Of a DNA stretch of 17,157 nucleotides, positions 6,654 to 13,514 are shown one piece after another. Numbering within the stretch: the stretch's first letter is position 1; each line of letters starts with the position of its first letter. The stretch is from Acidobacteriota bacterium (lineage in GTDB: Bacteria; Acidobacteriota; Thermoanaerobaculia; Thermoanaerobaculales; Sulfomarinibacteraceae). The notes below the pieces were generated by a model, which worked only from the letters and a program-made list of their open reading frames with translations, had not been told where the DNA came from and made no database searches. Where the stretch lies: contig DAOWFV010000237.1 of assembly GCA_030637805.1 (NCBI GenBank), positions 1-17,157 on the forward strand, written 5' to 3'. The position numbers and the translations under genes are program-made.

Positions 6654-8459
6654 CTACCTCCGGTTCCAGGCGACCATCGCCGAGCGGGCCGCCACGATCG
6701 CGAACAAGAGAAGGAGCCCAATCTGCAGCGGTATCACCACGGCCAGGGGCTCGATCCGCGGCAGGAACATCGGCCCCCAGATCAGCCCGCCGGTCAGGAA
6801 GAACCAGGCCAGAAAACTGACCAGCATCCCGATCCACGCACGCTCGCCACGCAGCCACGAGCTGCCCGGGAGCACGAGGCTGGCGCCCCGCCGAACCAGG
6901 CTGGACCAACGCTCCCAAACCCGGATTTGCTCGAGCTTGGATGTCTGCTGCTCGATGGAAACCACGTCCCTCTTGAGGAAGACGGACACGCACTGCGAGC
7001 AGTAAACCGAGCTTTCCCCGAACCCCTGCTCGAGCCTGTAGATCTTGCCGCACTTCGTGCACTCGTTTGCAGGCGGGTAGAACCGCAGTCTGATGAAGAG
7101 AATCGCCACCCCCAGTAGCGCACCCACGAAGAAGACCATCGACAATGGAGTCAGCAGCTGTTTGATCGGGACCTTGGGACTTTGGGTCAGGCCTGCAGCC
7201 AGTTGCAGGTCCGGGGTCGAGAGTGCCACCAGCTCGGCAACGTCCTTCCTCTCGAGTCGGGGATAGCGAATTCGCGGATCCCGCCCGCGCAAGCCTCGGG
7301 AGGCCTCGTCGCGTCCGGCGATCTCGCGGGCCCTGGCCCGCGCTTCGTCACCCTCCTGAAATCGCCGGCTGAGGTCGTACGCCAGAGACAGGTTGTGGTA
7401 AGCGAAGGCGTCTTGACTGTTGATCTGGAGAGCCGAGTTGTAGAGCTGAATGGCGCGCCTGGTGTCGCTGTCTTCCATCGCAAGGTTACCGAGGAAGATG
7501 AGCGAAATCTGATTGTCCGGATCCGCGAGTGAGGCCTTCTGGAACTGCACCTTCGCCAACCCCGGCTCGCCGTGCATGCGCAGGAGCTCACCGAGGATGA
7601 GGTGGTATGCCGGCACCTCCTGAAAATCTCTCTCGAGGTCGGAAAACTCTCGCAGACTTGCGAAATCCACCTGGCGGTCGTCGAGCATCGTCCCAACCCT
7701 GTCGATCAGTCGCGGGCTATGCAGCAGACCATCCTGCATCCATCCGAGAGCCGGTCCAGCCGCCGCCAGCACTAAGCAGCCAACCACAGCCCAGATTCTC
7801 AGTGGCACGCTCAGGTAGACCCAGCTCAGCGCGAAGAGATACACCCCAAGCCACACGGGCCCAAAACCCGCAAACAGCGGCATGAAAAGGACTACCAGCG
7901 TGAACACCCACGCGTTGGCGGGACGGAAGAGCCGCGTTCCCAGGTCGTGAATATCGTAGATCAAATCTCTGAGGTGGCGAATCGTGACCACAATCATCAT
8001 CGACAAAAACGTGAGGCCAACCGAGACCACGGTCCAGAGAATCAACCAGGCCAACACTCCACGACGGGTTGGCTCGAAGTCGAAAAGGGCGAGCCAGCCC
8101 TTCATGTAGTCTCCTACCGCCTGCACCGAGGCTCCCTGACGCCAGTTCCACCGCGCCTGGAGGAAGTAGCTCGACGGGTATTTCGGATCCATTTCGCGGG
8201 CGGCCCGCACCATCGCCTCACCCTGCACGGTCGGGTGGACCGTCGCCCAGGCCACGAGTGCGGCCGCAAAGGAACTCATCCGCCAGACGTCAAGCTCAAC
8301 CGCCTCTTCCTGCACTGCCTCCACCTGCTGCTCGATGCCGGATCCTCCGCCGGCTGCAAGGCTCGCCTGTAGTTCCTGCCATATGTCCATCAGGCTCGCA
8401 TCAAGGGAGATCGCAAGGAGGATTCCCACGAGGAACAAGGGGAGAGCCCGCCGCATCAT
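6654..8459 (-). CDS. Multipass membrane protein with TPR repeats and zinc ribbon
   Basis: A 601-residue protein. Residues 5-20 form a hydrophobic N-terminal segment that may be a signal or anchor. Membrane helices are apparent near 135-160, 184-240 (two or three), 436-458, 542-562 and 572-594. Residues about 285-383 contain three TPR-like repeats (YHLILGELLRMHGEPGLAKV; ISLIFLGNLAMEDSDTRRAI; AFAYHNLSLAYDLSRRFQEG). A CxxC pair at 467/470 and another at 487/490 form a zinc-ribbon-like knuckle between membrane parts. The first ATG overlaps the DUF1844 stop as ATGA with no separate ribosome site, which suggests coupled translation. It is the middle gene of a three-gene operon. TPRs suggest a protein-binding scaffold, perhaps part of an envelope complex, but I recognise no named family. 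Confidence 0.85.
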   Translation of the reverse strand: MMRRALPLFLVGILLAISLDASLMDIWQELQASLAAGGGSGIEQQVEAVQEEAVELDVWRMSSFAAALVAWATVHPTVQGEAMVRAAREMDPKYPSSYFLQARWNWRQGASVQAVGDYMKGWLALFDFEPTRRGVLAWLILWTVVSVGLTFLSMMIVVTIRHLRDLIYDIHDLGTRLFRPANAWVFTLVVLFMPLFAGFGPVWLGVYLFALSWVYLSVPLRIWAVVGCLVLAAAGPALGWMQDGLLHSPRLIDRVGTMLDDRQVDFASLREFSDLERDFQEVPAYHLILGELLRMHGEPGLAKVQFQKASLADPDNQISLIFLGNLAMEDSDTRRAIQLYNSALQINSQDAFAYHNLSLAYDLSRRFQEGDEARARAREIAGRDEASRGLRGRDPRIRYPRLERKDVAELVALSTPDLQLAAGLTQSPKVPIKQLLTPLSMVFFVGALLGVAILFIRLRFYPPANECTKCGKIYRLEQGFGESSVYCSQCVSVFLKRDVVSIEQQTSKLEQIRVWERWSSLVRRGASLVLPGSSWLRGERAWIGMLVSFLAWFFLTGGLIWGPMFLPRIEPLAVVIPLQIGLLLLFAIVAARSAMVAWNRR

Positions 8460-8890
8460 TGAGTGCTCTGCATGTAGATGGTGCGGAGTTGGAAGATGAC
8501 GTTTGACAAGATCTTGGACTCCTCCGATGACAGGTTTCCTTCCGTCTTTGCTTCCACCATGCCGAGGTAGTCGATCAGACGCCGCGCCTCGGCGGGCTGT
8601 GCAGGCAGACCCTCGGCCCCCGAGATCAGCAGCTCGGCTTGGTGGGCGAGCATGGCCACCAGCTCGAGGAACAGCGATGATGCGGCGTCGGCCGATGCAG
8701 CTGGCGTCCAGGATTCGTCAGACGGCGCGCTTCGCGGTATCTCCGGAGCAGCCGCCTCGGGAGCGAGGGGCTCGGGGTCTGCGGCGGGAGCCCGCGGGGC
8801 CGGGGCATCTTCCCGCAAATCACCCTCGTCGGTGAATCTGCGGCGATCTACGACCTTGATCTTTTCCGGCGGCGCCTTCGACTCCTCCAC
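8456..8890 (-). CDS. DUF1844 domain protein
   Basis: A 144-residue soluble protein when started at the GTG at 8890, which follows GGGGGAGGG at a good distance. A longer TTG start at 8965 is rejected because it would lie upstream of the promoter at 8928-8956. The N-terminus has the short conserved patch KVVDRRRFTDEGDLRED that often precedes DUF1844 in acidobacterial proteins, then an Ala/Pro-rich linker (about 30-65). The DUF1844 domain spans about 72-140 (LFLELVAMLAHQAELLI; ARRLIDYLGMVEAKTEGNL; LSNVIFQLRTIYMQ). It is a small helical domain of unknown function. This is the first gene of an operon with the TPR membrane protein and the DUF4388 protein. Confidence 0.88.
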   Translation of the reverse strand: MEESKAPPEKIKVVDRRRFTDEGDLREDAPAPRAPAADPEPLAPEAAAPEIPRSAPSDESWTPAASADAASSLFLELVAMLAHQAELLISGAEGLPAQPAEARRLIDYLGMVEAKTEGNLSSEESKILSNVIFQLRTIYMQSTQ

Positions 8891-8927
8891 CGAATCCCTC
8901 CCCCGTAATAATGTACCGCTCCCAAGG

Positions 8928-8956
8928 ATACTACGGAGCTTCTCCGATCCTTTCAA
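8928..8956 (-). promoter_or_regulatory. Sigma-70-type promoter of the DUF1844-TPR-DUF4388 operon
   Basis: On the minus strand TTGAAA (8956-8951), a 17-bp spacer and TAGTAT (8933-8928) match the consensus well. The start of transcription would be near 8921, about 30 nt upstream of the GTG at 8890. This placement supports the shorter DUF1844 reading frame. Confidence 0.7.
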
Positions 8957-9013
8957 GCTCCGCAATCCTTCGCGTGCTCTTACTCCTCCACAAAGACAGC
9001 AGTCGACACCCGC

Positions 9014-9793
9014 TCAGGAGCGGAAGTCGGCCTTTCGCTTTTCGAGAAACGCCGAGGTCCCCTCGCGCATCTGATCGCTGGCCGCACCGATTCCGAAGAG
9101 TGTCGCCTCGAGCCGGCAGGCATCCTCGAACGACATGTTCAGCCCGTGGTTCACCGCTTCGATGCAGTGACCGACTGCCAGAGGGCCGTTCGCGAGAATA
9201 CCGTTGAGCAGGGTGGTCACCGTCTCTTTTAGGGCCGCCGGCTCACAGACAATGTTCGCCAGACCGATACGTTCGGCCTCTTCGGCACTCACATTGCGGC
9301 CGCTGAGTAGAATCTCGAGCGCACGACCGCGGCCGACGAGCCGCGGTAGGCGCTGGGTTCCCGCATAACCCGGAATCAACCCCAGCTTGACCTCGGGCTG
9401 GCCAAAGACGGCGTTGCTGGAAGCGATCCGGATGTGGCAGGCCATCGCCAACTCACAGCCGCCACCGAGGGCGAAGCCGTTCACTGCGGCCACCACCGGC
9501 TTGGTCAAGCGCTCGATGCGATCGAAAATGCCCTGTCCCCGGAGCGAGAACTCCTTGGCCTCCACCGGGCCCAGGCGGTTGAGCTCGGCGATGTCTGCAC
9601 CCGCCACGAAGGCCTTTTCCCCCGCGCCCGTGACCACAACGGCCAGCACCGACCCGTCCGCAGCGGCAGCGGCGATGGCATCATCGAGCTCCCGCAGGGT
9701 TCCCCCGTTGAGGGCGTTCAGCTTGTCCGGTCGGTTCACCGTGACCCACAGGATTCCATCTTGATTGATCACAAGCAGGTTTTCGTAGCTCAT
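9014..9793 (-). CDS. Enoyl-CoA hydratase/isomerase family protein
   Basis: A 259-residue crotonase-fold protein that adds water across trans-2-enoyl-CoA in fatty-acid or related acyl-CoA breakdown. I chose the ATG at 9793, giving MSYENLLV and preceded by AGAGG, over the in-frame ATG ten codons upstream. Residues 56-70 carry the CoA/oxyanion segment (GEKAFVAGADIAEL). Residues 104-126 (NGFALGGGCELAMACHI) supply the second oxyanion glycine and Glu114. The segment FGQPEVKLGLIPGYAGTQRL supplies Glu134. Both glutamates match the catalytic pair Glu144/Glu164 of rat enoyl-CoA hydratase, so true hydratase activity is likely. The gene stands alone between the small secreted orphan and the DUF1844 operon. 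Substrate chain length cannot be told. Confidence 0.93.
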   Translation of the reverse strand: MSYENLLVINQDGILWVTVNRPDKLNALNGGTLRELDDAIAAAAADGSVLAVVVTGAGEKAFVAGADIAELNRLGPVEAKEFSLRGQGIFDRIERLTKPVVAAVNGFALGGGCELAMACHIRIASSNAVFGQPEVKLGLIPGYAGTQRLPRLVGRGRALEILLSGRNVSAEEAERIGLANIVCEPAALKETVTTLLNGILANGPLAVGHCIEAVNHGLNMSFEDACRLEATLFGIGAASDQMREGTSAFLEKRKADFRS

Positions 9794-9851
9794 CCTCAAC
9801 CTCTCGGCCCGCGGTTCGGGCATGCGCAGTCTATCCCGGACTATTCAGAGC

Positions 9852-9882
9852 AAAAAAATCGCGGTGGCCGGTGCCACCGCGA
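9852..9882 (-). terminator. Intrinsic terminator after the small secreted protein gene
   Basis: A 10-bp perfect stem (TCGCGGTGGC at 9859-9868 and GCCACCGCGA at 9873-9882) with a 4-nt loop is followed on the minus strand by seven T residues (9858-9852). This is a textbook rho-independent terminator 39 bp beyond the stop of the gene at 9921-10379. It insulates the enoyl-CoA hydratase gene downstream. Confidence 0.93.
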
Positions 9883-9920
9883 AGCAATTCCCTTGAAACT
9901 TCTTGCGCTCAGGTAATACC

Positions 9921-10379
9921 TCAGTCGAAGTCCGACGGACTCACCGCGCGGTCGATCCCCTGATCGAGGATGTGGTTCACGGAGAAACCGTGCCCCAGCC
10001 TTTTGGCCAGGTAGTCGCGGAGTTTCGTGAGCTCCCGTCGGAGGAGGGCTTCACAAAAGGGCGTCGACGCCGGCGAGTCGCGGTCGACGGGAACATAGAG
10101 GACGCCGAACTGCAGCAGCACATCTGCGAGCTCGCCGTGGGTCAGCCTCCCGGTAGCCACCCAGTCCGCCGGAACCATCCCGAGCTGTTGGACCTTCTCC
10201 AGGGCGGTCACGGGATCGGGAATGGTGTCGGTGTAGCCAAGGGCGGCCTTGAGCAGCAGGACTGCGAAATCGCCGTACGTGATTGCATTCTCATCCCCGG
10301 AGGCGGCGCTGCTCTGCGTGGGCAGCAACCACACGCCGATGCACAAAATCAAGACACCAACAACCGTCAGCCGCCTCAT
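9921..10379 (-). CDS. Small secreted protein of unknown function
   Basis: A 152-residue protein I do not recognise. Residues 1-26 are a clear Sec signal peptide (MRRL, a hydrophobic core VVGVLILCIGVWLL, then a small-residue cleavage region near SSA-A). The mature part is about 126 residues, mostly helical in character, with two similar-looking stretches: ITYGDFAVLLLKAALG near 33-48 and LTHGELADVLLQFG near 79-92. Each follows an '(I/L)T.G..A..LL' pattern, which suggests an internal duplication faintly like S-layer-homology helices. The family is not assigned. GGAGG sits 5 nt before the ATG. It is a single-gene unit with its own promoter (10400-10428) and terminator (9852-9882), which argues that it is a real, expressed gene. 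Confidence 0.8.
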   Translation of the reverse strand: MRRLTVVGVLILCIGVWLLPTQSSAASGDENAITYGDFAVLLLKAALGYTDTIPDPVTALEKVQQLGMVPADWVATGRLTHGELADVLLQFGVLYVPVDRDSPASTPFCEALLRRELTKLRDYLAKRLGHGFSVNHILDQGIDRAVSPSDFD

Positions 10380-10399
10380 GGAAACCTCCGTGTATATCT

Positions 10400-10428
10400 A
10401 TTGTAGGGCTCGCGCCTCGAAGCGTCAA
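10400..10428 (-). promoter_or_regulatory. Sigma-70-type promoter of the small secreted protein gene
   Basis: On the minus strand TTGACG (10428-10423), a 17-bp spacer and TACAAT (10405-10400) give five of six matches in each box at optimal spacing. The transcript would begin near 10393 and carry a leader of only about 15 nt with GGAGG before the ATG at 10379. Confidence 0.8.
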
Positions 10429-10446
10429 TGGAACAACCCTCTCTTC

Positions 10447-11637
10447 TCAGGATGATTCTCGCTCTTCCGCTGATCCCGACGGCTCGTCGCCCGCCCCATC
10501 TGCGTTAACAGCGGGCGCGCGCAAGCTGATGCGGAGGATCTCCGAGCGGGCGAAGAGGCGCATTGGCGGGCCCCACTGGCCGGCCCCGCGGCTCACCACC
10601 TGGGTCATCGAACCGACCCGGTGCACTCCAGCCATGTGCGTGAAGGCGCGGCGGACGAGGTAGTGGAAGGGCCAGATCTGGCCGCCGTGGGTGTGGCCGT
10701 CGAGCATCAGGCCGACCCCCGCCGCCGCCGCAACAGCCTCGTTTTCGGGAGAGTGCTGGAGAAAGACGATCGCCTCACCATCCTCCACCCCGGCCAGGGC
10801 TTCCCGCAGATCATCCTCGCGCTCTCCGGTCTGCGCGGACCCACGCCCATCCGGCACGCCGGCCACCCACAGGCCCGGCACCACCTCGATTGCGACGTTG
10901 TCGAGGAGTGCAAAACCCGCATCTCTCAGCAGTGCCCGGGATCGCTCGGCGCCCGCATAATACTCGTGGTTGCCGAGCACCGCGAAGACTCCGAGCGGAG
11001 CGTCCAGGGTGCGCAGCCGGGGCAAAAGAGCCTCCACGACACCGGCGTCGGCGTCGACCAGATCGCCGGTGATGGCAACCAGGTCGGGTTGGGTGGCGTC
11101 GATCCGCTCGATAACGGACCGCAGGCGCCGGTCCCCGATCAGGGTCCCGAGGTGGAGGTCGGAGAGGTGGGTAACAATCAGTCCGTCGGCGGCCGCCGGG
11201 AGGCCGGGCATCTCGACCTCCAACTCGACCGTTCGCGGCGGCATGAGGCCGCCGACCCAGGCGGTCGCGGCCGCACCAAGGGCCAGGATGACCGCGGCCG
11301 AGCGCAGAACCGGCACCCACGGGCGGAGGACCAGCCCGAAGAGGGTCAGTACATCAACCACCAAGAACGCCGCAAGGAGGAAGAAGAGGGCGCCCATCCA
11401 CAACGCGCCCAGGTACTCCAAAACCCGGCCGGTCCCCTGCCAGCCAAGGTGGAAAAGCCAACGCCCCAGCGGGTAGGACACGAAGGCTACGGCGAGCCCG
11501 ACGAGAAGCCCCTGGCGGGCTTTCGGCGCGGCGAAGATGGGCAAAGAACTCAGGCGCCAGCCGACGTACAGATGCTCGAGCAGCCAGATCCCGAGCACCA
11601 CCGAGAAAAAGACTACGAAACGCATAGACCGGCTCAC
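10447..11637 (-). CDS. Membrane-anchored metallophosphoesterase (YkuE/YaeI-like)
   Basis: A 396-residue protein. Residues 1-130 hold about four hydrophobic helices (near 7-22, 42-58, 78-101 and 110-130). The catalytic calcineurin-like domain follows at about 152-370. Metal-binding motifs are in order: SDLHLG (Asp160, His162), GDLVD (Asp192), GNHE (Asn223, His224), QHSP (His295) and GHTHGGQ (His315, His317). This arrangement is that of the YkuE/YaeI branch, some members of which hydrolyse UDP-2,3-diacylglucosamine or related phosphoesters at the membrane. The substrate here is unknown. The tail after residue 375 is Ala/Gly/Ser-rich and probably disordered. I kept the GTG at 11637; the ATG at 11625 (MRFVVFF) is an equally plausible start. 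It lies downstream of malQ on the same strand, separated by a palindromic element. Confidence 0.9.
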   Translation of the reverse strand: MSRSMRFVVFFSVVLGIWLLEHLYVGWRLSSLPIFAAPKARQGLLVGLAVAFVSYPLGRWLFHLGWQGTGRVLEYLGALWMGALFFLLAAFLVVDVLTLFGLVLRPWVPVLRSAAVILALGAAATAWVGGLMPPRTVELEVEMPGLPAAADGLIVTHLSDLHLGTLIGDRRLRSVIERIDATQPDLVAITGDLVDADAGVVEALLPRLRTLDAPLGVFAVLGNHEYYAGAERSRALLRDAGFALLDNVAIEVVPGLWVAGVPDGRGSAQTGEREDDLREALAGVEDGEAIVFLQHSPENEAVAAAAGVGLMLDGHTHGGQIWPFHYLVRRAFTHMAGVHRVGSMTQVVSRGAGQWGPPMRLFARSEILRISLRAPAVNADGAGDEPSGSAEERESS

Positions 11638-11665
11638 TTTCAGCCGTAACTTGGATTTTCGGTAG

Positions 11666-11694
11666 ATTATTGCACACCGGGCCAGGAGCCTGTA
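11666..11694 (-). promoter_or_regulatory. Possible extended -10 promoter of the metallophosphoesterase gene
   Basis: On the minus strand TGC-AATAAT (11674-11666) resembles an extended -10. The -35 position (11694-11689, TACAGG) is poor and falls inside the outer arm of the palindromic element. If real, the element may supply or disrupt part of the promoter. Confidence 0.3.
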
Positions 11695-11847
11695 GTGAAT
11701 AGATGACGGATGGATTTCGGAGGGCCGTGAAGTGCCATTTTAGGCGCATTCGAGGAGCAGTACTCACAGTACGGGCCGAGAATGCAACGAAAAAGGGCCT
11801 TCACGGCACCCGAAAGGAGCCGTTGATTCTATTCACTACAGGCTCCT
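11684..11847. repeat. 164-bp imperfect palindromic element
   Basis: The outer arms are perfect 20-bp inverted repeats, AGGAGCCTGTAGTGAATAGA at 11684-11703 and its complement at 11828-11847. Inside, further complementary blocks are nested in order: GCCGTGAAG (11724-11732) with 11799-11807, GCATTC (11746-11751) with 11780-11785, and GTAC (11760-11763) with 11769-11772 around a short centre. The whole element can therefore fold as one long hairpin on either strand. The right arm covers the last codons and the TAG stop of malQ. It has no coding capacity. A non-autonomous palindromic mobile element or a structured RNA are both possible. There is no T-run for a simple terminator. Confidence 0.85.
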
Positions 11848-13350
11848 CGAGGCACGCCCGTAGACGTCGATCATCTCCCGCAGTCGGGTCTGGATCCCCT
11901 CGCCGCACATGGCGGGTGTGATGCGGAAGCGCCAGTTGCCCTCCCCCACCGACGGCGTGTTCATCCGGCAGTCGGCTCCCAGACCGGCGAGGTCCTGGTG
12001 GGGCACGATCGCCATGTCGGCCACCGAGGCCATGGCGAGGTGAATCAGCTCCCAGGCAATCTCGCGCCCCGAGCTGGTGGTGTAACGCCGGACCAGGTCT
12101 CGTTCCCCCTCGGTGGCGTCCTCGAGATACCAGCCGAGGCTCGTGTTGTTGTCGTGGGTACCGGTGTAGACCACCAGGTCGCGCTCGAGAGCGTACGGGA
12201 TAAAACTGGAACGCGGCTCCGGAGAGAACGCGAAGTGGAGGATGGCCATGCCTGGCAGGCCGAGCTCCTTGCGCAGGGCCACGACATCCGGGGTGATCTC
12301 TCCCAGATCCTCCGCGACCAGCGGCAGACAGCCGAGGGCCTCCGCCACGGCGTCGAAGAGGGCACGCCCCGGGCCCGGCCGCCAGTGGCCTTTGATCGCG
12401 GTCTCCTCGCCCGCCGCCACCTCCCAGTACGAGGCGAACCCTCGGAAGTGGTCGAGGCGCACCGCATCCGCCAGATCGAGGGCGTGGCGCAGGCGCTGAA
12501 TCCACCAGGCGTAGCCCTCATGAGCCATGCGTTCCCAGTCGTACAGGGGGTTGCCCCAAAGCTGGCCGGTTTCCGAAAAGTAATCGGGCGGCACGCCGGC
12601 CACCACTGTGGGCCGGCGCTCTTCGTCGAGAAGGAACAGCTCGGGGTGCGACCACACCTCTGCCGAGTCACGAGCAACAAAGATCGGCACGTCGCCCAAG
12701 ATGTCGATGCCGAGCCTGGCCGCGGTCCCCCGCAGCGCCGACCACTGGCGAAAGAAAAGCAGCTGGCAGAACTCGACAAACGCCACGTCCTCACGGTGGG
12801 CCTCCATCCAGTCGAGCAAGGCTTCGGGCTCGCGCTTGACGAGTTCCCGCGGCCACTCGTACCACGGCGCACCCCCGTGGGCGTCTTTCAGGGCACGGAA
12901 GAGCGCGTAGTCCTCCAACCATTCCCGGTGCACCTCGCGAAAGGTCACCAGCTCATGTTCCAGGGTGGCCGGACGGCTCTCGCGGAAGCGGTCAAAAGCA
13001 CGTCGCAGCAGCTCGACCTTGAACGGCTCCACCGCTGAAAAATCAACCCACTGCTCGGGGAACACCGGTGTCTGGGCAAGCTCGGACCTCTCAAGAAGTC
13101 CGTCCTCGACCAGCAGCTCCGGGCTCACCAGCAGCTCGTTGCCGGCAAAGGTCGAGATGGCCGAGTAAGGCGATTCGCCGGGCCCCGGAGGGTGCAGAGG
13201 CAACACCTGCCACCAGTGCACTCCGGCGCCGGCGAGCCACTCCAGGTAGGCGGACGCAGACGGACCCAGATCACCGATCCCGAACGGCGAGGGCAGACAG
13301 GTGGGATGGAGGAGGACACCGGCGGACCGTTGGTCTGTCATGGGGCGCAT
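11836..13350 (-). CDS. malQ: 4-alpha-glucanotransferase (amylomaltase, GH77)
   Basis: A 504-residue enzyme that transfers alpha-1,4-glucan segments between maltodextrins and releases glucose; cytoplasmic. The N-terminus has GVLLHPTCLPSPFGIGDLG and WWQVLPLHPPGPGESPYS, the classic family start. The catalytic residues are Asp300 in AVRLDHFRGF (nucleophile), Glu347 in LVAEDLGEITPDV (acid/base) and Asp400 in YTGTHDNNTSLGWY. Their spacing matches Thermus amylomaltase. I start at the ATG at 13350 because GAGGG lies upstream; the ATG at 13341 is possible. The frame extends to 13506, but there it runs through tandem repeats and is not coding. The stop codon lies inside the 164-bp palindrome, so the last five residues (ASRSL, after YGR) are probably element-derived. 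It is divergent from glgP. Confidence 0.96.
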   Translation of the reverse strand: MRPMTDQRSAGVLLHPTCLPSPFGIGDLGPSASAYLEWLAGAGVHWWQVLPLHPPGPGESPYSAISTFAGNELLVSPELLVEDGLLERSELAQTPVFPEQWVDFSAVEPFKVELLRRAFDRFRESRPATLEHELVTFREVHREWLEDYALFRALKDAHGGAPWYEWPRELVKREPEALLDWMEAHREDVAFVEFCQLLFFRQWSALRGTAARLGIDILGDVPIFVARDSAEVWSHPELFLLDEERRPTVVAGVPPDYFSETGQLWGNPLYDWERMAHEGYAWWIQRLRHALDLADAVRLDHFRGFASYWEVAAGEETAIKGHWRPGPGRALFDAVAEALGCLPLVAEDLGEITPDVVALRKELGLPGMAILHFAFSPEPRSSFIPYALERDLVVYTGTHDNNTSLGWYLEDATEGERDLVRRYTTSSGREIAWELIHLAMASVADMAIVPHQDLAGLGADCRMNTPSVGEGNWRFRITPAMCGEGIQTRLREMIDVYGRASRSL

Positions 13351-13399
13351 GGTACCCGAATCCCTCGAGATTGACGCTAACCCGCACTTTCTGCCACGG

Positions 13400-13459
13400 C
13401 CTGAGACCTGAAGCCGGTGAGACCTGAGACCTGAAGCCTGAGACCTGAAACCTGACCCC
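13400..13459. repeat. Second array of the 23-bp/GAGACCT-type tandem repeat
   Basis: About 60 bp of GAGACCT/GAAGCCT units lie between the divergent malQ and glgP starts. The string TGAGACCTGAGACCTGAAGC at 13418-13437 is identical to 5295-5314 in the larger array, and the orientation relative to the given strand is the same. The two loci are about 8 kb apart in unrelated gene contexts. The array occupies the space where the malQ and glgP promoters should be; I could not pick a convincing promoter for either gene. Confidence 0.85.
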
Positions 13460-13514
13460 TGTGTTAGGCTCTGCAGCCACGCGCGGACAGACATCGAGCG
13501 CGTCAAGGAGAATA

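Noticed and set aside
8891..8965. TTG start at 8965 for the DUF1844 gene
   Set aside because: It would lie upstream of the predicted transcription start near 8921, while the GTG at 8890 has a strong ribosome site.
10621..11649. 342-residue open frame antisense to the metallophosphoesterase
   Set aside because: Low-complexity charged composition without domains, while the sense frame carries all the metal-binding motifs.
13351..13506. N-terminal extension of MalQ to position 13506
   Set aside because: The extension runs through the tandem repeat, lacks conserved sequence, and the family start lies at 13350 or 13341.
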